NCBI RefSeq assembly: GCF_016859285.1
Contig: NC_053414.1
Span: 1,226,517 to 1,290,516 of the forward strand
Source: Xiphias gladius
Lineage: Eukaryota > Chordata > Actinopteri > Istiophoriformes > Xiphiidae
Length of the DNA: 64,000 nucleotides
Direction: 5' to 3'
The notes below the pieces were generated by a model. That model was not told where the DNA came from. It saw nothing but the letters and a program-made list of their open reading frames with translations, and did no database searches. The position numbers and the translations under genes were made by a program. Shown here one piece after another: positions 44,164 through 54,189 of the stretch; position 1 is the first letter of the stretch; each line of letters begins with the position of its first letter.

Positions 44164-47100
44164 TCACTCCTCCGCAGCCTCCTGCTCCTCCTCCTTCCTC
44201 TCCTTATCCCTCTTCTTCTTAACCTCCTTCAGTCCCTCCTGGATCTTGTCCACGGCCTCCTGGTCTCTGGCCTGCCGGGCCAGACTCAGGGCCTCCTGGT
44301 AGAACTGGACCGAGTCCTCCAGCTGGCCTGATGGACCACAGACAGAACATCAGAGCAGATCCGAGACACCTGTACGCAGCAGGGTTAGACTGACCTGGCC
44401 TGACCTTTGTGCAGCAGGATGCCGGCCATGTTTCCCAGCAGGACGTGTTGGTCCGGGTGTCCGGCGGACCGGCTCAGATCTACGGCCTGTTGGACCAGCA
44501 CCAGGGCGTCGTCATGGCGACCCTGCAGATCCAGGATGGTGGCCAGGTCACTCATGAGCACCAGAGTCTGACAGGAGACGAGATCATGTCATCGATTTAG
44601 ATGTTGGATTCAGTTCAAGGTGTGTCTCTCCCTATGTCTGTGTGTGTGTCTCTACCTGTTGAGGTGCGTCTCTACCTGTTGAGGTGTGTCTCTACCTGTG
44701 GGTGTCTGTGTGTGTCTGTCTCTACCTGTGGGTGTCTGTGTGTGTCTGTCTCTACCTGTGTCTGTGTGTGTCTGTCTCTACCTGTGGGTGTCTGTGTGTG
44801 TCTGTCTCTACCTGTGTCTGTGTGTGTCTGTCTCTACCTGCGGGTGTCTGTGTGTGTCTGTCTCTACCTGCGGGTGTCTGTGTGTGTCTGTCTCTACCTG
44901 TTGAGGTGCGTCTCTACCTGTTGAGGTGCGTCTCTACCTGTTGAGGTGTGTCTCTACCTGTTGAGGTGTGTCTCTACCTGTGGGTGTCTGTGTGTGTCTG
45001 TCTCTACCTGTTGAGGTGCGTCTCTACCTGTGGGTGTCTGTGTGTGTCTGTCTCTACCTGTGGGTGTCTGTGTGTGTCTGTCTCTACCTGTGTCTGTGTG
45101 TGTCTGTCTCTACCAGTTGAGGTGTGTCTCTACCTGTGGGTGTCTGTCTCTACCTGTGGTGGGTGTCTGTCTCTACCTGTTGAGGTGCGTCTCTACCTGT
45201 GGGTGTCTGTGTGTGTCTGTCTCTACCTGTGGGTGTCTGTGTGTGTCTGTCTCTACCTGTGGGTGTCTGTGTGTGTCTGTCTCTACCAGTTGAGGTGCGT
45301 CTCTACCTGTTGAGGTGTGTCTCTACCTGTGGGTGTCTGTGTGTGTCTGTCTCTACCTGTGTCTGTGGGTGTCTGTCTCTACCTGTGTCTGTGTGTGTCT
45401 GTCTCTACCTGTGGGTGTCTGTGTGTGTCTGTCTCTACCTGCGGGTGTCTGTGTGTGTCTGTCTCTACCTGCGGGTGTCTGTGTGTGTCTGTCTCTACCT
45501 GTGTCTGTGTGTGTCTGTCTCTACCTGTGGGTGTCTGTGTGTGTCTGTCTCTACCTGCGGGTGTCTGTGTGTGTCTGTCTCTACCTGTTGAGGTGCGTCT
45601 CTACCTGTTGAGGTGCGTCTCTACCTGTTGAGGTGCGTCTCTACCTGTTGAGGTGTGTCTCTACCTGTGGGTGTCTGTGTGTGTCTGTCTCTACCTGTGT
45701 CTGTGGGTGTCTGTCTCTACCTGTGTCTGTGTGTGTCTGTCTCTACCTGTGGGTGTCTGTGTGTGTCTGTCTCTACCTGTGGGTGTCTGTGTGTGTCTGT
45801 CTCTACCAGTTGAGGTGCGTCTCTACCTGTTGAGGTGTGTCTCTACCTGTTGAGGTGTGTCTCTACCTGTGGGTGTCTGTGTGTGTCTGTCTCTACCTGT
45901 GTCTGTGGGTGTCTGTCTCTACCTGTGTCTGTGTGTGTCTGTCTCTACCTGTGGGTGTCTGTGTGTGTCTGTCTCTACCTGTGTCTGTGTGTGTCTGTCT
46001 CTACCTGTGTCTGTGTGTGTCTGTCTCTACCAGTTGAGGTGCGTCTCTACCTGTTGAGGTGTGTCTCTACCTGTTGAGGTGTGTTTCTACCTGTGGGTGT
46101 CTTTGTGTGTCTGTCTCTACCTGTGGGTGTCTGTGTGTGTCTGTCTCTACCTGTGGGTGTCTTTGTGTGTCTGTCTCTACCTGTGGGTGTCTGTGTGTGT
46201 CTGTCTCTACCTGTGGGTGTCTTTGTGTGTCTGTCTCTACCTGTGGGTGTCTTTGTGTGTCTGTCTCTACCTGTTGAGGTGCGTCTCTACCTGTTGAGGT
46301 GTGTCTCTACCTGTGGGTGTCTGTGTGTGTCTGTCTCTACCTGTTGAGGTGCGTCTCTACCTGTGGGTGTCTGTGGGTGTCTGTCTCTACCTGTTGAGGT
46401 CTGTCTCTACCTGTGGGTGTCTGTGTGTGTATGTCTCTACCTGTTGAGGTGCGTCTCTACCTGTTGAGGTGTGTCTCTACCTGTTGAGGTGCGTCTCTAC
46501 CTGTTGAGGTGTGTCTCTACCTGTGGGTGTCTGTGTGTGTCTGTCTCTACCTGTTGAGGTGTGTCTCTACCTGTGGGTGTCTGTGTGTGTCTGTCTCTAC
46601 CTGTTGAGGTGCGTCTCTACCTGTTGAGGTGTGTCTCTACCTGTGGGTGTCTTTGTGTGTCTGTCTCTACCTGTTGAGGTGTGTCTCTACCTGTTGAGGT
46701 GCGTCTCTACCTGTTGAGGTGTGTCTCTACCTGTGGGTGTCTGTGTGTGTCTGTCTCTACCTGTTGAGGTGCGTCTCTACCTGTGGGTGTCTGTGGGTGT
46801 CTGTCTCTACCTGTGGGTGGGTGTCTCCCTGCTCCTGGCGGCAGATGTTCAGGGCCTTCTGGTAGTCCTGTTCGGCCTGGTTCAGGTGCCGTGTTGACGC
46901 CCGGTATCGAGCCCGCGAGTCCAAACACAGACCGAGGAGGAGCCGGGTCTCCTTCCTCAGAGCCTGCTGCTCCTCTGAGGACGACAACAACAACGGCGTC
47001 ACTGGATGTTTTCCGAACCTCAGTCCGTCTCAGATGCTCTAAACCTGGACAGTACCTTTTCCAGCTGCTGTCAGAACTGTTCCGATTGGACGGAAGAGGA

Positions 47101-50100
47101 TCATCTGCAGGTTCTCAGTGAAGTGAGATTCAGAATCCGAGGCTTTCATTGTTTATTCTCGCGCCTGAGTTCAAATACACGTCATCCCTGGTCAACGCCC
47201 CCTCTAGAGATTTACAGCTCCCTCAGAGGAAGAAGGCCGAGCTGAAAACACTTCCTGCATCAATTATATCAAGAGTGTCGAGCCTCAGCAGACGAGGAAA
47301 TCCACGTGTATTTATTCTACGTTGATTTATTCTCTGAATTTACAGAAAACGAGCTGGATCCCGATACGAAGTGAACTACATCAGGCTATGAGACTTGGTT
47401 CGTACCACCCCCACACACACCCACACACACACACCCCCACACACACACACACACACACCCACCCACACCCACACCCACACACACACCCACACACACACAC
47501 ACACACACACACTGCAGCCAGCGGTTTCCCATGATTCCACGGATACACAGGTGGAGGCAACGCAACGGAATCAGACTCATGGTGTTTGTTAGAGCTCAGA
47601 GATTCACAGCCTGAGCATGAACTGTCTCCTGTCTCTGCGATAGGACACCTGTCAGTCAGTTTCCCTGTGAATACTGGTGCTGGTCTGGATCACTGACTCT
47701 GACTCTGAGAACAAAAGGTGGAATATCCCTTTATGCAGGACACACTGCAGAGGTACAAACTGACTGTGGCAAGATTCAGACTGTGTGAATGAATTTTAAC
47801 TTAAAAGTCTCACCTGTCTGCTCCTCTGCTGGCAGGTCCTTCTGTTTCTCCAGTTTGGCCTCAAGGGACTCAGTACAGAACCTGAACCCGTGTTCAGCCA
47901 GGTCCCCCCTCAAATAACAAACACACACACACACACACAGTCACGTCCCTGACAGGAAGCCGATGCTGATCAACAGTCACGCTCTGTTCTTACTTGTTCT
48001 GTTCGGCGTAGATGGTGGCGAGTTTCAGAGACATCTCGATGACGGCGTTGTTGTCCTGGACACAGACAGGGTGTCAGTGGAGACAGAAGCACGCACACAC
48101 ACACACACACACACACACCAACTGTGGGGCTTAGCTATGACCTTCAGAAACTGATTTCGCCACCAACACAACGCAAACAAGACCTGTCACAAGGTCATTT
48201 CAATTCAGCTCCTGAGGTTTTCGGTCAGTTTGGCATCTGCGACATCGACCACGAGGTAACGTGGGTCCATATTATCTAAATGTCCACACTTTTGTCTCAT
48301 GAATCAGTCTCCTGTTCCAAAACAAATCCAACAACAAACGGTTTGATCGGGTCGTGGTTCAGACAGTGTTAGCTTCGCTAACATTAGCTTAGCATAGAGA
48401 CGATGGAACCATCAGGGGCTGACGTGAACGTTAAGTTGCCGCTTTGGCAAAACGCTAACGTCAGTAACGTTACACGAGTGGAATCTGGAATAACAAGCAC
48501 ACTAGCTAACACTAGCTAACGTGATTTCCATGGAAATTACGTCAACGCCAGACGATACATCCGAACTGTGATGGCTGGCGTTCGACGAATCCAAACAGCT
48601 CATCCTCATCCGGCTAATTAACAGCCCCACGCTCGACATGTCGTCACAGAAGCTAATTGAGGTTCTCATAACGCTGCTGACAGAGACTGTTGCCATGCGA
48701 GCGGTCAAAAACTGACCCCCCGGACGCGGCCCTCCTCAGCCTTCACTCTTCACTCTCTCAGGTGTGTTGCACAGAACTCAGAAGGCCTGGTTCTGGTTTC
48801 ACCCTCCTCGCAGACCCACACCCACACAAATGACCTTTCCGGATGAGCACACTGACCTGTGGCGTTCCTCCCGACAGCATGAAGCTCATGGCTGCTTTGA
48901 ACAGTTTCTCTGCCTGTGAGGAAGAAGAGGAGGAAGATTATTATTTACGTTCGATTTGACTCGTGTTGCAACATCCGCCCGCAGAGACCCCAAGTCCGGT
49001 CAGAAACGACCACAGACACGAGTTTGGAGCAGAAACCAGCAGGCTGTTCTGAGAGGCTCTGATGAGAAGCTGGGAAACATCACTGTAACGTCTGATCTCT
49101 CTCAGCTCTCTGCTGCATTACTTCGGTGTTCGCTGGGTTACTGTCCCAGATCACTGCGCAGGTCTGAAGACAAACCAACGAGAAGCCCTGAAACCAAAAT
49201 GGGCCATTTTTACACTTGAGTTTCGAACATATAGAACGACCGAGATGGAACCTGTTCGTCAGTAAACATCCGACAGAGACTTTGAGGCTCTCGAACTGAA
49301 CAGGGTTTCAGCCCGGTACCTGTCTTCACCAGCAGGTGTCAGGCTTCTCACAGGCAAAGTCGTTGGCTGTTGCCATAGTAACCGACAGTGAAACAAGTCT
49401 CATCGCGTTGTCTCTGACTCCTCTCTCTCACAGGTGTAATGTGATTGGACAGTACTCACTTGGTCCAGGTGACCCTGGACGTAGGCCAGGTTCGCCATCT
49501 GAAGAAAGACACAGGGAAAGGTCAGAGGTTGGGGTCAAAGGTCACAGCTGCAGCTGCATCAGTAGAGACAGTCTGTCCCAACACCCACACTCTCTGTCCC
49601 TTATGTGCACGGTAACGCGGCGGCAGGCAGGAGACCGGTGTGTCGACACGCAGCTCACTTCACCTGACACCACCTCAGAGCTCAGAGTACCCCACGGTCC
49701 AGTTGGGTCTGGCAGTGCAGCTACAGGCTGGTTTCAGGACATTCAAACACCGCACAGTTCAACAGAAGCTCCACAGATTTCATCACTTAATTTTAAGAAC
49801 CGGTTCTTTACGGATCAGACTGATGAGCAGAACCTCGCGTATCCGACGCTGTCCCACCCTCACACACGTTACGAGAACAGTAACAGAAACAGAAACCGGC
49901 TAAATCGTCTTCTGTCTCTTTACGGACAGCAGACCTACGTGTTTTCACTGTCCTCTGTATCCGGAACACCCTGTTTGATCCGACTTAGTGGTTCCAGCAG
50001 ATCTTCTAAGCTGGACCGGACCACGTACAGTAGTTGTGTCCTTAGAAACCAGGTGTGCCCCACTCAGCTCTGGCAAACCTCCTCACTCTGAGGTCTTAAC

Positions 50101-51339
50101 GGACTCTGCGGCTGTCACCTGAAATACGTCACTCAGGCAGAGACCGGACTGTGGGTGTGGACAGACCCAGACGGGTCAGAGAGTCAGCAGGTGTTTACCA
50201 GACTGTAGGTGTAGACGATGGCCTGGTTGTTGTGGGTCTGATGAGCCAGAGCGACGGCCTGGTGGAGGAAACCAGAGGCAGCCTGCAGCTGACCCCGATA
50301 CAGACTCAGCTGACGGAGAGAGACAGGTTACTGCTGTAGTACCGGTACCGCTACTGGTACTCAAACATGTCAGTGTGTGTAGAAGCAAAGAGTTCTCGGT
50401 TACTGAGGTAAAGGACTGATTATGCAGGATAATGTACAGGATCTTATTGGGTTATAACTATTAATGGGTTCGCGTGTTCATCGCTTTACTGCTGCAGCTG
50501 CTGAAGGTGAAGCTGAAGTTAATGACTCGATATTCTGCTGCTCAGTAGTTGGTAGGTTTGTTTCTGGGGATCAATAAACTCTGATCTGAACCTAAAATAA
50601 AACACAATAATGAATTGGTTGATCATATTTCGTTTGAGTAATCTAAATCTGTAAAGTAACGAAAGCATTAAAAACAATGTGGTGCAGTAAAAAGTACAAT
50701 ATTTACTGTCGTAGAACAGAACATGGAAATACTCAAATAAAGTACAAGTACCTCCAATTTGTATTGAAGTACAATACTGCAGTAAAAGTACTTGCTTCTT
50801 TTCCAGCACTGCGTTTGGGTGAGAGTGAAGATGAACTCGTGTTTCAGAGAGAACTTTTATTCGCAGAGTTCAGGAGTCAAGGTTAATTTACATTTGAATG
50901 TTTTATCCTAGAAGTTCTGACCTGTAGTTTTCACTGCGCTGCATCTCTACTTCTGATCTCTTATCTTGTTTTAATCTCATTTCATTCTGTTGTATTTTCC
51001 TTTGTCAAATGTCAATCTAAAGCATTTGCTCACCTGTTGTAAAGCGCTGATCTGTCTCTGTGTTTAAAAGGCGTTGCACAAATAAAGCTGTTCTTTCTTG
51101 TTCATGTCTGACAAATGTGTCACTGCAGCTGGATGATGGTGTCTTTAAGTCTGTGAAGGCTTGTATGTGACGGACTCAGTCATTAACACAACTAACTAAC
51201 CAACCAACCGACTACTGGTTCTACTACGGTTAGTGGTTCTGGTACCTTGGCCTTTTTCAGCAGCAGGATCATCTCATCCTCTTTCCTCTGGGCTTCATTT
51301 CGTTGGTCTTCATCAGAACTGCTGAACAGAGAGAAAGCT

Positions 51340-51383
<44 letters not shown>

Positions 51384-52454
51384 CAAACTAAGTACCACTG
51401 CCTTTCTATCACTGTGGCTGCTATAACTCACCAGCAGTCAGCTGTGGTTTCACAGGCCAGATCGGCTTAGTAGTTAGAAATGTAACATATGTTGATTTCT
51501 GAGTTTCATGTGAAGGATGTCGAAATGTGAAATGTGCATATTTTTGACTGGAGTTTGGGTTAAATGCATGTAAGTGTAAAATTTGCAGTTTTCTGATTGG
51601 GGTTTGGTGTGAAGGACATGAAGTTGTAAAATCAGCAGATTTCTGACTGAGGTTTGGTGTGAAGGACATGAAGTTGTAAAATCAACAGATTTCTGACTGA
51701 GGTTTGGTGTGAAGGACATGAAGTTGTAAAATCAGCAGATTTCTGACTGAGGTTTGGTGTGAAGGACATGAAGTTGTAAAATCAGCAGATTTCTGACTGA
51801 GGTTTGGTGTGAAGGACATGAAGTTGTAAAATCAACAGATTTCTGATCGGGGTTTGGTGTGAAGGACATGAAGTTGTAAAATCAACAGATTTCTGATCGG
51901 GGTTTGGTGTGACTAAACTTACCGACGGCTGCCCACAGTACTCCTCCTACTCCTCCTACTCCTACTCCTCCTCCTCCTCCTCCTCCACTCTGCTTGTTCT
52001 GAAAGTTTCTCCCAGTGGGGTCATGTCGGCTCACTTTCACCCAGCAGGCCGAGCGTTTTCCCGCCACAGACTCCGATGTCACAGAACTAAACGAATGTTA
52101 ATTAGAAACTCTTAATTAATGATCGTATGTTATTTAAGAGGAATTTTTCAAATTTAAGTTTTCATGTTTTGTTGCATGAAATATCAGTATCATACAGGTC
52201 CAAGTTTTCTGTATTGTATTATATTATATTATATTATATTATATTATGATAAAGACTCCTCACACGGCTCCGCATGCCGGTTTTCTTTTCTTTCACACCT
52301 GCTGCGTCTCTACCTGTACGTGTCTGTGACTCACCAGGAGTCTGATACAAACTGACCTGTGTCCAGCTGAGATCCGGATCAGGTCTCCTCCTGAGGTTCT
52401 GAACCTTTTCAGGGTCTGACTGAGGACGGCACGGCGCACGAAGGAGGCCGCCAT
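44164..52454 (-). CDS. ttc19: Tetratricopeptide repeat protein 19, mitochondrial
   Basis: TTC19 is an inner-membrane/matrix factor needed for maintenance of respiratory complex III (Rieske protein fragment clearance). Eleven coding exons with agreeing phases: 52357-52454, 51923-52086, 51246-51337, 50199-50309, 49460-49498, 48857-48913, 47994-48055, 47814-47908, 46811-46974, 44405-44567, 44164-44327; 402 codons plus stop, close to the human length. Family signatures in order: [145 protein letters not shown] and [14 protein letters not shown]. It ends in a Lys/Glu-rich tail. The basic start ([20 protein letters not shown]) fits a mitochondrial presequence. Exon 2 has a Gly/Val run from a triplet repeat. 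Confidence 0.93.
44636..46810. repeat. Minisatellite of 20-, 26- and 30-bp units abutting ttc19 exon 9
   Basis: 2.17 kb of units CTGTTGAGGTGCGTCTCTAC (20), CTGTGTCTGTGTGTGTCTGT+CTCTAC (26) and CTGTGGGTGTCTGTGTGTGT+CTGTCTCTAC (30), roughly 90 in all (length divided by mean unit). It occupies nearly the whole ttc19 intron between exons 46811-46974 and 44405-44567 and touches the donor of the first. On the sense strand each unit carries ACAG|GTAGAGAC, the same string as the true donor. Plus-strand frames rich in Cys, Val, Leu and Ser are repeat translations. Confidence 0.95.
47405..47513. repeat. (CA)n/(CCCA)n microsatellite
   Basis: About 110 bases of CACACA and CCCACA in a ttc19 intron. Other short (CA)n runs in ttc19 introns lie at 47922-47938 and 48093-48118. 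Confidence 0.9.
50480..50590 (+). mobile_element. LINE 3' end
   Basis: CTTTACTGCTGCAGCTGCTG, then AAGGTGAAGCTGAAGTTAAT, and ending TTTCTGGGGATCAATAAACT. The reverse complement of 41515-41625 is nearly the same. ttc19 intron. Confidence 0.65.
50640..50815 (+). mobile_element. MITE-like element, right arm only
   Basis: ATCTGTAAAGTAACGAAAGC, then AGTAAAAAGTACAATATTTA and AAATACTCAAATAAAGTACA, ending near CCAGCACTGC. Same family as 28.43-30.79 kb. ttc19 intron. Confidence 0.7.
50940..51095 (+). mobile_element. LINE 3' tail remnant
   Basis: TTGTAAAGCGCTGATCTGTC, then TAAAAGGCGTTGCACAAATA and AAGCTGTTCTT. This is the usual end of fish LINEs (AAAGGCGCTATACAAATAAAG). A similar tail is at 63515-63580. 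ttc19 intron. Confidence 0.6.
51339..51384. repeat. (GACA)n microsatellite at the ttc19 exon 3 acceptor
   Basis: Eleven or so GACA units. On the sense strand this is (CTGT)n running straight into CTGTCAG|CTTTCTCTC, so the microsatellite itself forms the pyrimidine tract of the 3' splice site of exon 51246-51337. Confidence 0.9.
51500..51912. repeat. 50-bp minisatellite in ttc19 intron 2
   Basis: Six clear 50-base units (GGTTTGGTGTGAAGGACATG, then AAGTTGTAAAATCAGCAGAT and TTCTGACTGA) at 51601-51900, with two diverged units before them. The final partial unit reaches the donor of exon 51923-52086. Alternate units carry ATCAACAGAT or ATCGG variants. Confidence 0.95.
52205..52246. repeat. (TATAT/ATATT)n short repeat
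   Basis: Seven or so copies of ATTAT in ttc19 intron 1. No other signal there. Confidence 0.8.
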
Positions 52455-52457
52455 CTT
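52447..52457 (-). promoter_or_regulatory. YY1-like site over the ttc19 start codon
   Basis: AAGATGGCGGC on the minus strand includes the initiating ATG and exactly matches the YY1 consensus. YY1 sites at the start codon are well known in housekeeping and mitochondrial genes. The match supports this ATG and places the promoter near 52460-52600. Binding is inferred. Confidence 0.55.
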
Positions 52458-52994
52458 CACTGTTTACATAATGGACGGAAGTCACGAGGTGTAACTCTAC
52501 GCCTTCAGAATAAAAGCAGCGGAAAGAGACGTGAATCTAACCCCAAAGTTTTACAACATTTAGAGGATAACGCAGTGATTTAAAACACAACTTAAAGTTT
52601 GACAACGAAAACCATTGTTGCTTATTTTGATTATTACCTTCTACAGATATTATTTCTTGGGGTGAAATGATGAAAATTTCACATACATATAATTATTTTT
52701 AAAGAAACCTTAAGTTTGTTTGTTTGAATTAACTCACTACAAGGATTCATTAAAATCTGACCATTAAAAACGGTTTAGTGTCTAAGACACATCACAAACA
52801 TCACATTGAGTATACATGATATTTTTATTCCATTTCATTTTATGATTTTTTGGGTTTTATGTTATTTATGTCTTGTATTTATAATATTCGTTTGGAATCT
52901 CATTTAACTCCTTTATCTTCTCTGCAAGCTGGAATGTGTTTTTTTACAAAATAATATAAAATAAAAATAAAAGATGTTAGACACATCTTTGCTA

Positions 52995-53768
52995 AGTGGC
53001 AGTGTCAGGATGTCACTAAGTACACTCACTCAAGTCCTGTATTTAAGTACAGTTTGGCGGTACGTGCACCAGAGTATTTGCATTTTCTGCTACTTTAAAC
53101 TTCTATCCACCACATTTCAGAGGGAAATATTGCACTTTTTACTGCACTACATTTATCTGACAGCTGTAGTTATTATTGTGGTGATTGATATTTTACATGC
53201 AAAACATATAATGAGCCTCTAAAACACGATTTATTGTTCTGTGAAAAAACTCACTCTTATCAAGTCATTGTCCTCTGGAGCTGAGTCCTTGAATTCATGT
53301 TTTCTCATTAAAATGAAACAAAAATGTCGGTGCAGTAGGAACGTTTATTCAATGAAAATCAGCTTCATCAAGAAATTTCTGAAATCCACTTTTAAATAAT
53401 TCAAGCTACACAACCTGCCTTGAGACTTATTATTATTTATATCAAAAATCTCAACGTGCGGAAAAATTCAGCTTTTAGGACTCAGCCGTAGAAAGAAACG
53501 TCTCTAAGACTTACGTTTTGTATAAAGCAGTTAAAACCGAAAAGCTGCTCACACATTAATGCTTCAGTGATAATAATCTTATAATCGATATAATGAGTAC
53601 TTTCACTTTGATACTTGAAGTAGATTTTGCTGAAAATACCACTGTACCTTTACTTAAGTAGGACTCTGAAGAGGGACTTGTACTTGTATGTGAGTATTTA
53701 TAAAGTGTTATATTACCACTTTTTCTCCAGTAATTGATCTGAATACTTTTGCCACCACTAACTGGTCA
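52995..53768 (-). mobile_element. MITE-like element, near-complete inverted copy
   Basis: Starts near CAGTGTCAGGATGTCACTAA and includes TTTCAGAGGGAAATATTGCA and TTTTTACTGCACTACATTTA. It ends in GATCTGAATACTTTTGCCAC at about 53765. The middle (about 53225-53570) does not match the other copies and may be an insertion or strong divergence. 52460-52990 upstream shows no gene. Confidence 0.7.
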
Positions 53769-54189
53769 CAAAAATCGCAAACCCTGTGATTTAGTCCTAA
53801 TCTGGCAGGTTATAGTTGATCAAACGGAAAGAAGAGGAAATTCAACCCGTCTACGAAAACACAGACTAAAACTAAAATGAACTCAAACACTGTTTACATG
53901 GTCTAAAGTACAGTGTGCTCTCATTCATAAGAAGGACAACAGAGTCACAGCGATGGACCAAATAAATCCAGGACTGTATTTCACCTAACAGATCCCGTTA
54001 ACGGCCTGATCCTGGATTTATCAGACAATGAAGACGACAGACATGAGACATGTTCTGCAGTTTTTGGCTTTTATTGTGAAAGAGAAGAACATGATGACAT
54101 GGGGACGAGGTCACAGCTTTGTGTCTGTACGGAGCGCTGCCAGGGACATAATTCAGTCCTGCTTCGGGTTAGGAATCATCAAACAGTCC

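Noticed and set aside
44601..46347. Cys/Val/Leu-rich plus-strand frames resembling cysteine-rich proteins
   Set aside because: They are translations of the GTGTCTGT/CTCTACCTG minisatellite inside a ttc19 intron.
49336..50091. 251-codon plus-strand open frame
   Set aside because: It is antisense across the ttc19 exon at 49460-49498 and introns, with no recognisable domain and mixed repeat-like content.
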